Source: Niallia sp. Man26
Lineage (GTDB): Bacteria > Bacillota > Bacilli > Bacillales > Cytobacillaceae
Direction of reading: 5' to 3'
Assembly (NCBI RefSeq): GCF_022049065.2
Contig: NZ_CP095744.1
Span: 930,001-994,000, forward strand
Length of the DNA: 64,000 nt
Shown here one piece after another: positions 26,507-35,106 of this stretch; the stretch's first letter is position 1, and the number at the start of each line of letters is the position of its first letter. Under the pieces are notes generated by a model. The model worked only from the letters and a program-made list of their open reading frames with translations, searched no databases and was not told the origin of the DNA. The translations under genes and the position numbers were made by a program.

Positions 26507-26545
26507 CCAAAAGTTAGAGTTAAAATCTAACTTTTGGGGTGTCTT
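26507..26545 (+). terminator. Terminator of the diguanylate cyclase gene
   Basis: CCAAAAGTTAGA and TCTAACTTTTGG form a 12-bp perfect stem with a seven-base loop and later T run. Confidence 0.85.
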
Positions 26546-26640
26546 TTTATGGCTAAATATAGTGGGAATTTCATATATATTTACTAGAAAAGAGCACAAT
26601 TTAACTTCACAAGGCTTTTTTTATGTATGTTTTAGTTATT

Positions 26641-27012
26641 TCATCGATGCTGGTCTACAAGGATTTGATTTCCGTCTGGATCTTCAATGAAAAAATGTGC
26701 TGGTCCATTCGTTGCTTCATCTGCTTCATTCTGAAAGTTTATTCCTTCCGCCTTAAGCTGTTTTTGAATGTCCCGAATATCTGTAAACGCTTCAAGGTTT
26801 TCAGCATTTTCATTCCAGCCTGGATTAAAGGTTAGGATGTTTTTATCAAACATTCCTTGAAATAACCCAATAATGCAATTTCCATTTTTCAAAACCAGCC
26901 AATTTTGAGTTATGTCACCACCAAATGATTGAAACCCTAGTTTTTCATAGAAGGACTTAGATACAGCAATGTCTTTTACGTTTAAGCTTACAGAAAATGC
27001 ACCTAGTTTCAT
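26641..27012 (-). CDS. VOC-family (glyoxalase/bleomycin resistance-like) protein
   Basis: A 123-residue single-chain VOC protein made of two beta-alpha-beta-beta-beta repeats: the first from MKLGAFSVSLNVKDIAVSKS ('FYEKLGFQSFGGD') and the second ending in HFFIEDPDGNQILVDQHR. The FIEDPDGN end is characteristic. Members bind a metal and act on thiol adducts or bind antibiotics; which applies cannot be told. ATG at 27012 has GAGGAG seven bases before. Stands alone. Confidence 0.8.
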   Translation of the reverse strand: MKLGAFSVSLNVKDIAVSKSFYEKLGFQSFGGDITQNWLVLKNGNCIIGLFQGMFDKNILTFNPGWNENAENLEAFTDIRDIQKQLKAEGINFQNEADEATNGPAHFFIEDPDGNQILVDQHR

Positions 27013-27125
27013 TTGTTCTTCTCCTCTTTTTAAAAAATTTGGAAAAAACTTTATCTTATTTTACTATAAAACAGTGCTTGAAAACCAGCGACTATCGAAG
27101 TTAGCAGATGTAGGAGGAATGATTA

Positions 27126-27713
27126 ATGGAGTCGTCTCAATGGCTTCAAGGAGGTCCTTTCCTTGAAGTCAGTTTCTTGTTGGAAATTAAAAAAGAAAAG
27201 AAGCAAACGATACAAGATATAATAAATGAATTATCTAAGCTGTCAGTTAAGGTGGACATTGTAGATCAAAATATAGATGAAATAATTAATGCTTTTGAAA
27301 GTGGTTATGCCTTTAATGAAGAAGACCCACAATTGGTAAAATTACACTCATTAAGATTAAATTTATATGTGTATTTATCAAGGAAACGAAAGTCAATATT
27401 ACAAATAGACCAGGTTTCATCAAATGCGCTTTTGGTTAATTTTTGGTTTTATGGAGCTGAATATGATGCACCAGAATGGGATCAAATAGGTATAAAAAAA
27501 GAGGAGTATCCATGCTTTACAGAATTCCTTCAAAGTTTGTATTTACAATATGATTTTAAAATGGGGGGCATTGCATTTGAACAAGATGTACTTGAGTTAT
27601 TTAGGGTTGACGAAGCATACCCTAACGAATGCTATCGTTATGAGAACTTGTCTCCTTATAATTTTCCTAAAGAGCCATCTGGTTTTATCAAGATAATTTG
27701 GAATGTTAAATGA
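27126..27713 (+). CDS. Hypothetical protein, 195 residues
   Basis: The protein is acidic and soluble with no signal peptide or membrane helix. It has a possible repeat-like alpha/beta start (EVSFLLEIKKEKKQTIQDII), an aromatic region (LLVNFWFYGAEYDAPEWDQI) and a C-terminal strand (GFIKIIWNVK). AGGAGGAATGATTA precedes ATG 27126. No family is recognised. The aromatic, acidic composition resembles that of small immunity-type proteins in bacilli, but nothing in the neighbourhood (no toxin gene) supports that. Confidence 0.6.
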   Translation: MESSQWLQGGPFLEVSFLLEIKKEKKQTIQDIINELSKLSVKVDIVDQNIDEIINAFESGYAFNEEDPQLVKLHSLRLNLYVYLSRKRKSILQIDQVSSNALLVNFWFYGAEYDAPEWDQIGIKKEEYPCFTEFLQSLYLQYDFKMGGIAFEQDVLELFRVDEAYPNECYRYENLSPYNFPKEPSGFIKIIWNVK

Positions 27714-27908
27714 GAAAAAAGGCTGATAAGAGATGGAACAGAAGCAGTCAGCCTGGGCCTGAATTGAGCGGCTAACGGACTGTCCAGCAACATCTTTATC
27801 TTGAAAATTAACTTAACGATTATTAGGGAATATCTAGCTTATTCTGAAACTAAAACCCTTGTTGAACGTATTTATTAATACCAAAATTGCTTTATAAGGG
27901 GGAACATA

Positions 27909-28298
27909 ATGAATCGGAAAATGCCTGCTTTATCGTTAGTTTTTTTACTGATTATATCCGGCTGCAGCAGTAGTTCCGATGCTTTTACTTTCACTGGCGA
28001 GTCAGACAATTGGACTGCAGAATTAAAGGTTACGCAAACAACCGATGATAATGAAAAACAGCATATGACCCTCCAGTATAAGGGAGAGAATGCAAAAAAT
28101 ATGGAGGAATTTTCGTATACAGTAGAAACAAACGCAGGTGGATTTAGTGCTGGTGATGTAGTACTGGGAGAAAATGGTGTTTATGAAGATACTGCTGAAG
28201 CTAATACGACAAACACCAAAGTTAATAAAAATTCCGAGGTAAAAGTGATTGTTGAATGGGATAATCACACGGAAAACATGATTTTAAAGAAAGAATAG
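27909..28298 (+). CDS. Small secreted lipoprotein, 129 residues
   Basis: A type II signal peptide (residues 1-18) ends in ISGC with Cys19 as lipid anchor. The mature domain is a beta-rich, about 105-residue unit beginning FTFTGESDNWTAELKVTQTT, in which a W-containing strand is followed by a Gly/Asn/Thr-rich half. This resembles immunoglobulin-like small lipoproteins common in bacilli; function unknown. AAGGGGGA lies six bases before ATG. A strong terminator follows. Confidence 0.75.
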   Translation: MNRKMPALSLVFLLIISGCSSSSDAFTFTGESDNWTAELKVTQTTDDNEKQHMTLQYKGENAKNMEEFSYTVETNAGGFSAGDVVLGENGVYEDTAEANTTNTKVNKNSEVKVIVEWDNHTENMILKKE

Positions 28299-28319
28299 TC
28301 TTATGGATAACATTTTGTT

Positions 28320-28355
28320 AGGATACAAGCTGAACAACAGCTTGTATCCTTTTTG
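28320..28355 (+). terminator. Terminator of the lipoprotein gene
   Basis: AGGATACAAGCTG and CAGCTTGTATCCT form a 13-bp perfect stem with a five-base loop and TTTT. It lies between convergent genes and may also serve the YitT gene. Confidence 0.9.
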
Positions 28356-28382
28356 TGTAATCATTTCTACATTTTGTTATCC

Positions 28383-29213
28383 TTATATCGCACTAAATCC
28401 TTCGCCAAAGACATCTCTGACATCATGAATCGTAATAAAAGCTTCGTTATCTATTTGTTTAATAATCTTCTTTAATTTAATAATCTCTTGATTGCTAATC
28501 ACTATATACAGAACTTCTTTATTTTCTTTCGTGTAATATCCATGTCCAGAAATGACGGTAATCCCGCGCTCCATTCTAGTGCTAACCTCATAAGCTATAG
28601 CATTAGAATGAGCAGAAATGATAGTAACTGCTTTTTGCCGGTTAGCTCCTTCAATAATGAATTCCATCGTTTTCGTTCCCACATAAAGCATGACAACCGT
28701 AAGCATAACCCCTTCGATACCAATAATAAAATAGGAGAAGAACACGACTATTAAATCTAAAATTAATAAGCTATAGCTTACACTCCAGCCTAAATATTTG
28801 TTGATGATTTTCGCTAGTATAGTAGTACCAGCAGTAGTGCCTCCCACTCTGATGATTAAGCCAAGACCTACACCAGTAAGCACACCACCAAACAGAGCAT
28901 GGACCATAATTTCCCCAGTAGGAATAGACCATGATTCAGTCATATGTAAAAACAATGAATTAAAACAAACAGCAATAATAGTATAAATAGCAGTCTGTTT
29001 ACTGAAGAATTTCAGTCCAACTGCGATTATGACAGCATTTAACAAGAAACTTACAATACTGGGTGACCAATTAAATAAATAATAACTAATAATCGTAAGC
29101 CCAGTTACCCCACCTTCTCCTAAATCATTTGGGATGACAAATACATTTACTGCGATAGCAAAAAGAAGTGCTCCTAGCGCAAGGAAAAGGATATCTATTA
29201 AGTATTTCTTCAT
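28383..29213 (-). CDS. YitT-family membrane protein (DUF161/DUF2179)
   Basis: A 276-residue membrane protein with five to six N-terminal helices (residues 5-175; start includes 'IPNDLGEGGVTGLTIISYYL' and the repeat GGTTAGTTILAKIINK) and a cytosolic DUF2179 domain at the C-terminus (about residues 200-276, GITVISGHGYYTKENKEVLY). This is the standard YitT layout; several paralogues occur in bacilli, with unknown transport role. ATG at 29213 has AAGGAG seven bases before. Confidence 0.88.
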   Translation of the reverse strand: MKKYLIDILFLALGALLFAIAVNVFVIPNDLGEGGVTGLTIISYYLFNWSPSIVSFLLNAVIIAVGLKFFSKQTAIYTIIAVCFNSLFLHMTESWSIPTGEIMVHALFGGVLTGVGLGLIIRVGGTTAGTTILAKIINKYLGWSVSYSLLILDLIVVFFSYFIIGIEGVMLTVVMLYVGTKTMEFIIEGANRQKAVTIISAHSNAIAYEVSTRMERGITVISGHGYYTKENKEVLYIVISNQEIIKLKKIIKQIDNEAFITIHDVRDVFGEGFSAI

Positions 29214-29634
29214 GACGTTTCTCCTTATCTATATAGTTAAAATTATATTGTAAGAGTAAATTATACCAGACGAAGAGGAGGAATCTAATCATTATAGGAA
29301 AAAATAATCCAGGTATAAAGAGTTTGGTTATAAAACTATTTGACAATGAGGATGAAAAATAAAAACTATGTTATTGATCTAAATGCTGATGAATACTTTA
29401 TGAGTATAAGAAGTAGCTTCACTGAGTTTTTTTATCTTGCTTGCTTCAGTTTATTGGAATTGGGGGGCTAGACTCGTGGGACAAAATGATAAAATCGATG
29501 ACTAGAAAACTTTTGCTAGGGGGCATTCATCCAAGAAGAACTAATGCCCCTTTTTGGCTTTGAAAATAACTTGCCAGATTAGATTTTATAGTTAAAGCGT
29601 GTTGAGTATAAGCACCACACTCTAATCATTTAGA
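29214..29634. other. 421-bp intergenic region
   Basis: No full gene. A plus-strand frame at about 29293-29361 (IIGKNNPGIKSLVIKLFDNE...) follows AGAGGAGG but has ATT where a start codon is expected; I do not call it. A copy of the modular hairpin repeat lies at 29517-29580. Confidence 0.4.
29517..29580. repeat. Modular hairpin repeat, copy 1
   Basis: GGGGCATT and AATGCCCC pair around CATCCAAGAAGAACT, then TTTTTGGCTTTG and AACTTGCCAGATT. The same modules recur at 31421, 34790 and 34905. It can act as a terminator. Confidence 0.7.
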
Positions 29635-30384
29635 TTATGGTGAAAATACATTTTTGGTTTTGTTCAGAGCCGAGGCTGCCTTTGGCCAGCCTGTATAAAA
29701 GGCAAGATGAGTAATTAACCCGATTATATCATTTTCAGAGATGTTGTTTTCCTTTGCTAAATTGATATGAAATGGTAGTTGCTCTATATTACCTGCTGTA
29801 ACTAAAGAAGAAAGTGTAATCAGACTTCTATCTCGCAAAGATAAGTCATTCCTCATCCATAAATCACCGAAAAGCACATTTTCAGTAAAATCTACAAAGG
29901 CAGGAGCTAAATCTCCTAACTCACTGCTAATATTTGATTTTATTTGGTTATTATTTAAGTGATTTTCATTTGTTATTGTAGTAGGAGAACACTGATTCAT
30001 AACCATTTGTGCCTCGCCCATGCCAAAAGACCAATTTTCCAATGGAGTCTCATTAAGAATAATAAAAACATTTCCTTTAGTGACAATATTGTTTTGAAAA
30101 AGACTTTCAGTCATTGTATTGTATAAATTCTTTTTTTGTTCAATAGTTCTGCCTATTCCACAAGTGATTTGTATATACAAAAGTTTTTTTGTTCTTTTTT
30201 CATTGATTAAATAGTCGGTATTGAAATGGAACTGTTCATTTTTGTGTGAATGAAATACTTGAAAAAAATCATCAGGTGGTACATTAAATTCTTTTATTAG
30301 AGAGTTCTTGATTTGTGTACTTATAAATTGTAAATCTGTTTCACTATATTGCTCTTCGTGATAGCTAATATTAATAAATGGCAT
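29635..30384 (-). CDS. Tautomerase-carboxymuconolactone decarboxylase-like fusion protein
   Basis: A 249-residue fusion. The N-terminal 130 residues are tautomerase-like: Pro2 after the initiator Met (MPFINISY) is the expected catalytic residue, and 'KLLYIQITCGIGRTIEQKKNLY' plus FIILNETPLENWSFG match tautomerase_2 proteins. The C-terminal 90 residues are a CMD/AhpD-like all-helical domain ('DLWMRNDLSLRDRSLITLSSL...FYTGWPKAASALN'). It lacks the CxxC of AhpD, so a redox role is unlikely. Both folds act on ring-opened or keto-enol metabolites. ATG at 30384 has GGAGGGAATT upstream. It is divergent from a LysR gene, its likely regulator. Confidence 0.8.
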   Translation of the reverse strand: MPFINISYHEEQYSETDLQFISTQIKNSLIKEFNVPPDDFFQVFHSHKNEQFHFNTDYLINEKRTKKLLYIQITCGIGRTIEQKKNLYNTMTESLFQNNIVTKGNVFIILNETPLENWSFGMGEAQMVMNQCSPTTITNENHLNNNQIKSNISSELGDLAPAFVDFTENVLFGDLWMRNDLSLRDRSLITLSSLVTAGNIEQLPFHINLAKENNISENDIIGLITHLAFYTGWPKAASALNKTKNVFSP

Positions 30385-30442
30385 GTAATTCCCTCCTTCA
30401 AGTTTCTAATATCATTGTAATTTATCTTTCTTCATCTATATA

Positions 30443-30471
30443 ATTGAATTAATTGATTAAACTAGTTCAAT
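30443..30471. promoter_or_regulatory. Inverted repeat between the tautomerase-CMD and LysR genes
   Basis: ATTGAA (30443-30448) and TTCAAT (30466-30471) face each other in the 109-bp divergent promoter region. LysR regulators usually bind such A/T-rich dyads near the divergent start. Confidence 0.45.
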
Positions 30472-30493
30472 ATTATTGATGAAGGAGAAAAAA

Positions 30494-31369
30494 ATGGATT
30501 TAAAAGAACTCATCACCTTTCAAACGATACTAAGAGAAGGGACCTTTTCTAAAGCTGCAGAATCGCTCCACTATGCCCAATCAACCATTACGAATCAAAT
30601 TAAAAGATTAGAAAAGGAATTAGGAATTGTTCTTTTTCATAGAGGGTGGGAAGCAGAATTAACACCTGCTGGAAAAATATTTGCTGAGGAAGTGGATGAT
30701 TTAATCAACCATTGGAAATTTGTTGTTGAACAGGCAAAAGCAATACAAAAAGAAGAAGTTGGAACTATTAATATAGGAATAATCGAGTCCATAACAAATA
30801 TAGTACCCCATATACTAGCACTATTTAGTAAGGAAAAGCCTAATATTGCATGCAATTTTATTGTAGGTAATACCAATTCTTTAGCAACTGCTCTGGAAAA
30901 AAACGAAGTAGACTTTGCTATATGCGCAGAAATACCTGGACAATTTCCATATATGTTTGAACCTCTATATGAGGAGCAACTAGCCTTTATCGTTTCAAAG
31001 GAACACCTTTTAGCTAAAAACAGTAGAAAACATAGTTTAAAAGAGCTCTGTGATTATCCAATAGTAACTGGAGGAAAGAACTGTATTTATCAATTAAAGT
31101 TAGAAAAAGAACTTCTAAGCATTTCTAATAAGCCCTTTTGTTATACAGTAAGTCAGTTATCGGCAATCCCGACGTTTGTTACATTAATAGATAGAGCAAT
31201 AGGTGTAATTGTCTCCTCCATCCCTATTCCAGACAATTGTATTAAATTAGATGTAGAGATAAGCAATTCAGATATTACCATAGGTATCATGAGAAATATG
31301 AGAAATGATACTATTACTTCTGCGAAACAATTGCTTTTAAAATATTTAAGAAATGGTCTAAAAAAATAA
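30494..31369 (+). CDS. LysR-family transcriptional regulator
   Basis: A 291-residue LysR protein: winged helix at residues 1-62 ('MDLKELITFQTILREGTFSKAAESLHYAQSTITNQIKRLEKELGIVLF'), linker helix, and periplasmic-binding-type effector domain from about residue 88 ('VGTINIGIIESITNIVPHIL'). It probably controls the divergent tautomerase-CMD gene and itself. ATG 30494 has AAGGAG six bases before and is preferred to the upstream TTG/ATG at 30476/30479. The effector is unknown. Confidence 0.9.
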   Translation: MDLKELITFQTILREGTFSKAAESLHYAQSTITNQIKRLEKELGIVLFHRGWEAELTPAGKIFAEEVDDLINHWKFVVEQAKAIQKEEVGTINIGIIESITNIVPHILALFSKEKPNIACNFIVGNTNSLATALEKNEVDFAICAEIPGQFPYMFEPLYEEQLAFIVSKEHLLAKNSRKHSLKELCDYPIVTGGKNCIYQLKLEKELLSISNKPFCYTVSQLSAIPTFVTLIDRAIGVIVSSIPIPDNCIKLDVEISNSDITIGIMRNMRNDTITSAKQLLLKYLRNGLKK

Positions 31370-31420
31370 TACGGCGTATAAGCTTTGAAGTGCATTTTTA
31401 GATAACATGAGAAGGTTCGC

Positions 31421-31480
31421 TTAATCAAACGAGGGCATTGATTAATGCTTCTTTTTCAGTCACTAACTTGGCAGAATAGC
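31421..31480. repeat. Modular hairpin repeat, copy 2
   Basis: TTAATCAAACGAGGGCATTG, ATTAATGCTTCTTTTTC and CACTAACTTGGCAGAAT share order and sequence with the copies at 29517 and 34905. GCATTgattAATGC forms a short stem before the T tract and may end the LysR transcript. Confidence 0.65.
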
Positions 31481-31599
31481 TATAAGAAATTTAAAAGGAA
31501 CTAAACTGTGAGTAATACGTATAAGTAGTAAAAGGAATATTCATTGTTTCCTTTTTTATCGATTGTTGGGAATTATAGTAAAGGAGTTGAAATTATCTG

Positions 31600-31698
31600 A
31601 TGGAGTTTTTAATTAAAGGACTTTATGGTATTGGAGAAGCTATTGCAATTTTTGCTATGTCAGCTTGGAATAAGGTCAACAAAGTAGAAAATAATTAA
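31600..31698 (+). CDS. 32-residue hydrophobic microprotein
   Basis: The product begins MEFLIKGLYGIGEAIAIFAM and ends SAWNKVNKVENN. It has one short hydrophobic helix and a polar tail, a form shared by membrane microproteins and some type I toxins. AAGGAG lies 13 bases before ATG, which is far. A strong terminator 27 bases past the stop supports a separate transcript. No known family. Confidence 0.45.
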   Translation: MEFLIKGLYGIGEAIAIFAMSAWNKVNKVENN

Positions 31699-31725
31699 TT
31701 ATTCATGTGGAAAATAACTGAAAAG

Positions 31726-31760
31726 CCAAAAGACTCTCTAATATGGAGAGTCTTTTGGTT
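31726..31760 (+). terminator. Terminator of the 32-residue microprotein
   Basis: CCAAAAGACTCTC and GAGAGTCTTTTGG form a 13-bp perfect stem with TTTTA after it. Confidence 0.85.
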
Positions 31761-31941
31761 TTATAGCAATTATGGAAAGAAAGTTCTTTGGTAACAAATT
31801 GATGAAGGATAGCTGAATGATAAAAAACAAATCGCAATTAGTAGGAGTTCACCAAATGGAGTAAGCGATTTTTAATTGTTGACTGAACGTTACAAAATAT
31901 ATATACTGTGTTTAATATTACTTTTTATGTAAGGAGACAAC

Positions 31942-32529
31942 ATGAGTAAAAGTGGAAGACCTCGTGAATTTAATAAGCCTGAGGTACTTGATGCAGCAAT
32001 GAATGTTTTTTGGTTAAAAGGGTATGAAGCATGTTCCACGGAGGATTTATGCAGCAGTACAGGGCTTGGTCGAGGAAGCTTATATAATACGTTTGGAAGT
32101 AAGCATGAATTGTATGAGCAAACGCTCCAACGTTATCATGAGCACTGGATTCAGGTGCAGACAGCTATCCTGGAACGTCCTGTCCCTGTAAAAGAAAGAT
32201 TGCGCGGTTTGTTGGAATGGGCCGTGGAAAAAGACTTTGAGGATTCAAGTAAAGGTTGTTTTTTAATTAATGCCACGATGGAGCGTGGTCGAACAGACAC
32301 CATTGTAGAAATTTGGTCAAATCGTCATGTAGAACGTTTGGAAAGTGTTCTACATTCTGTGATTGAGGAAGGAATACAGTCCGAAGAGATTACATCTGGT
32401 AGATCAGCATTAGAGTTATCAAGAACATTTATATGCAGTTACTATGGTCTCCGAACTCTCAATGTCACTACACGAAATCGTGATATGGCGGAACAAATCG
32501 TTGAAGGTACTATGGCAAGCATCTATTAA
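31942..32529 (+). CDS. TetR/AcrR-family transcriptional regulator
   Basis: A 195-residue TetR regulator. The N-terminal HTH (residues 8-55) reads 'EVLDAAMNVFWLKGYEACSTEDLCSSTGLGRGSLYNTFGSKHELYE', typical of the family; the C-terminal 130 residues form the variable ligand domain with Cys and Arg residues (CFLINATMERGRTD). TAAGGAG lies six bases before ATG. It is followed after 96 bases by a nitroreductase gene that it probably controlled; that gene is now broken. Confidence 0.88.
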   Translation: MSKSGRPREFNKPEVLDAAMNVFWLKGYEACSTEDLCSSTGLGRGSLYNTFGSKHELYEQTLQRYHEHWIQVQTAILERPVPVKERLRGLLEWAVEKDFEDSSKGCFLINATMERGRTDTIVEIWSNRHVERLESVLHSVIEEGIQSEEITSGRSALELSRTFICSYYGLRTLNVTTRNRDMAEQIVEGTMASIY

Positions 32530-32625
32530 TTGAGTTTGCCATTTTTTTTGTCATATTTTTGTACTGATTGTTCAAAAATTAAGTGAAACTGCAAAAAATT
32601 CCAGAATTAAAGGAGAACTAAAAAA

Positions 32626-33366
32626 ATGAACCAAACTATTGAAACAATCCTAAACCATGTGTCTGTTCGTTCTTTTACTGAGCAAGCTTTAACGGAGGAT
32701 CAAATTAGACAATTAGTTACTGCTGCACAAGCAGCATCATCTGCAAGCTTTCAGCAAGCATATTCCATAATTGGTGTAACGGATCCAGAACTTAAACAAA
32801 AGATAGCAGAACATGCTGGAAATCAACCTTTTATATCAGAAGGTGGACATTTTTTCGTATTTTGTGCGGATGTAAATCGTCATAAACAAATGGCAGAAGA
32901 ACTAGATATGGATATTTCATAGACAATCGAGGGAATAGATGCTGCCTTGGTAGGGGCTATAGATGCTACTTTAGCAGCTCAAAACTTGGTCATTGCTGCA
33001 GAATCTATGGGGTTAGGTGTTTGTTATATTGGTGGAGTTAGAGACGGAATCATAAAAATATCGGAGTTACTTGATATTCCTGAGTATGTCTTCCCCGTAT
33101 TTGGGCTTGTCGTTGGCTACCCAAATGAACGAAATGATACAAAACCGAGGATTCCATTTGAAGGCATTTATCATACAAATCGTTATAACAGCGATACTAA
33201 AAAGATATTAAAACAGTATGATGAAACGACTAAATTGTACTATGCAAATCGTTCAGAAAGTAAATCAAATCGTACATGGTCTAAAACAGCAATTGGAAGC
33301 TTTGCTCGTCATCCAAGATCTTTTATGAAAGATTTCCTAAATAGGAAAGGATGGGCAAAACGTTAA
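32626..33366 (+). pseudogene. NfrA-like nitroreductase/FMN reductase with an in-frame TAG
   Basis: Read through one stop codon, the frame gives a 246-codon nitroreductase of normal length: MNQTIETILNHVSVRSFTEQ at the start, flavin-binding 'HVSVRSFTEQ' and 'SASFQQAYSI', then after the TAG (32920-32922, codon 99) 'IEGIDAALVGAIDATLAAQN', MGLGVCYIGG, 'FGLVVGYPNE' and a long basic C-terminus ending FLNRKGWAKR. No frameshift is present. The family reduces nitro compounds or FMN with NADPH. As it stands the first part (98 residues) cannot fold alone. AAGGAG precedes the ATG. Either a recent nonsense mutation or a sequencing error. Confidence 0.85.
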
Positions 33367-33400
33367 TGCTTTATTTCTGGTGATAAATTCCTTTTTAATA

Positions 33401-33431
33401 GAAGCAGTTGCCTATGGCAGCTGCTTTTTTA
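33401..33431 (+). terminator. Terminator of the nitroreductase gene
   Basis: AGCAGTTGCC and GGCAGCTGCT pair (one bulged position) around TAT and lead into TTTTTT. Confidence 0.8.
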
Positions 33432-33743
33432 TGTTATTAAAAGGGCAACATTCCTGTAATAAATGGATAGAACCCTTCTTGTGTCACAAACGTGGCAGAT
33501 TATCTGAATAAGAACTTAATCTTAATAAGAAATTCCTTTGTCACGTTTTTGTTTGAAAAGTAAGATTCTAAAGGACATTTTATTTATCAGAAGGTTTTTC
33601 GTTGTTAGTGATGCTGAAGTACAGAGATTTTTTAAAAAAATAAAAAATTACTGTTGAAAAGTTCGAATATTCTCAAAAAATCATATGATAAGAATAAGGA
33701 GTTTTTTTATAAATTTAAAGGCGAAATATAATTATTTGGAGGT
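33432..33743. repeat. Intergenic region with a partial modular repeat
   Basis: GGGCAACATTCCTGTAATAA at 33445-33464 belongs to the CATTCCTGTAATAA module that recurs at 34988 and 36592. Further on, CACAAACGTGGCAGATTATC resembles the AACTTGCCAGATTAG end of copy 1. No gene is seen; the last 25 bases hold the GGAGG site of the next gene. Confidence 0.5.
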
Positions 33744-33749
33744 ATGCAG

Positions 33750-34703
33750 GTGAGAGCAGCAATTTATAGAAGTTATGGTCCTCCTGAAGTAATGGGTATA
33801 AAGGATATCGAGCAACCATCCATTAAGGAACAAGACAGGGTGTTAATTCGTGTACACAGTGCATCTGTCAACACTTTAGACTATTTGTATCGAAAGGGTT
33901 ATTTACTAACAAGGTTGGATAATGGACTAACAAAACCCAAAAATCCCATACTCGGCATAGATGTTGCGGGGACTATTGAGGCTGTCGGTGAAAATGTTCG
34001 CAAATTTAAGGTGGGTGATCATGTTTTTGGAAGTTGCTTCGGGTCTCATTCTGAATATGTCACTCCCCGTGAGAATTTCCTAAGTCATATGCCTAAAAAT
34101 ATAACATTTGAAGAAGCTGCTGCCATTCCCTGTGCTGCTCAAACTGCGTTACAGGCATTGAGAGACGTAGCACAAATAAAGACAGGGCAAAGAATTCTCA
34201 TTTACGGAGCTTCAGGAGGTGTAGGGCACTTTGCTGTTCAACTCGCAAAATATTATGGAGCTGAAGTTACTGCAGTTTGTAGTACCTCCAATTTAGACTG
34301 GGTTAAGCACCTTGGGGCCAATTATGTCCTTGATTATACTAAGGAAGATTTCACTAATCATAGAAATAAATACGATGTTATTCTGGATGCTGTTGGTAAG
34401 CGAACATTTTTCAGTTGCTTACGTTCTTTAACAGAGAAAGGTTTATATATTACTGAACATCTATTTTCCCCTAAATCCCAACCATTTCAAGTGATGATAG
34501 GTTCATTTTTAGGTAACAAAAAAGCAAAGACCCATTTTACAAAACCCAATGATGGAGATTTGGATTTTTTAAGCAACATTGTGGAACAAGAAAAATTAAA
34601 ACCTGTTATTGAAAAATCTTATCCTTTAGAACAGATTGTTGAGGCTCACCGGCACATTGAAAGTGGGCATACAAAGGGAAAGATTGTACTTAGAGTCAGA
34701 TAG
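33750..34703 (+). CDS. Medium-chain dehydrogenase/quinone oxidoreductase-like protein
   Basis: A 317-residue zinc-independent MDR enzyme of the quinone oxidoreductase group, expected to reduce an enone or quinone with NADPH. Residues 25-130 form the GroES-like catalytic domain (HSASVNTLDYLYRKG, 'ILGIDVAGTIEAVGENVRKFKVGDHVFG'), residues 130-260 the Rossmann domain with the nucleotide motif YGASGGVGHFAVQLAKYYGAEV. The structural zinc cysteines are absent. GTG 33750 sits seven bases after GGAGG; the ATG at 33744 is only one base after it. Stands alone. Confidence 0.88.
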   Translation: MRAAIYRSYGPPEVMGIKDIEQPSIKEQDRVLIRVHSASVNTLDYLYRKGYLLTRLDNGLTKPKNPILGIDVAGTIEAVGENVRKFKVGDHVFGSCFGSHSEYVTPRENFLSHMPKNITFEEAAAIPCAAQTALQALRDVAQIKTGQRILIYGASGGVGHFAVQLAKYYGAEVTAVCSTSNLDWVKHLGANYVLDYTKEDFTNHRNKYDVILDAVGKRTFFSCLRSLTEKGLYITEHLFSPKSQPFQVMIGSFLGNKKAKTHFTKPNDGDLDFLSNIVEQEKLKPVIEKSYPLEQIVEAHRHIESGHTKGKIVLRVR

Positions 34704-34789
34704 AGTATATATACATATTCGACAGTGAATTTATGTAGTGATCTCCATTTACACAAACAAGTCTAATTGTTAATTGAAGAATCTACTTA

Positions 34790-34890
34790 AATTAATTGGT
34801 GTGTTGATCCTAGAAGGATTAACCGCCTTTTCTTATTAAATAATTAGTTCTTTATTGAACAAACGGGGAAGCATCCTGTATAAAAATAGA
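34790..34890. repeat. Modular repeat, divergent copy
   Basis: GTTGATCCTAGAAGGATTAAC forms a hairpin like the ATTAATCC-AAGAA-GGATTAAT of the next copy, followed by CGCCTTTTC. Then ACGGGGAAGCATCCTGTATAAA at 34862 is a worn version of the CATTCCTGTAATAA module. Confidence 0.5.
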
Positions 34891-34904
34891 TTGTTAAGCG
34901 AATA

Positions 34905-35015
34905 GTTTGTGACGAAATTCACTTAAACAATAGGAGGCATTAATCCAAGAAGGATTAATGCTCCTTTTTGGACTTTGGCACTAACAGGGCAGCATTCCTG
35001 TAATAACTGAAAATG
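34905..35015. repeat. Modular hairpin repeat, most complete copy
   Basis: Module 1: AGTTTGTGACGAAATTCACT. Module 2: the stem GGAGGCATTAATCC / GGATTAATGCTCC around AAGAA, then TTTTTGGACTTTGG. Module 3: CACTAACAGGGCAGCATTCC and TGTAATAACTG. All three occur elsewhere between 29.5 and 37.6 kb. It ends just before the IS110-type element. Confidence 0.7.
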
Positions 35016-35106
35016 CGGTTTGATTGAAAAAAGACCTCTTGATAAGATAAATGTGTCCTGAGCTGGCCAGCAAAAAGGAACAAAATATCTATTTGGAGGT
35101 CTCACC

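Noticed and set aside
29293..29361. Frame behind AGAGGAGG starting at ATT
   Set aside because: An ATT start for a 22-residue peptide needs outside evidence; could be chance.
35020..35106. Bridge RNA upstream of the IS110-type transposase
   Set aside because: Only about 80 bases separate the repeat from the ATG, too short for a typical guide RNA; the downstream region is the better candidate.
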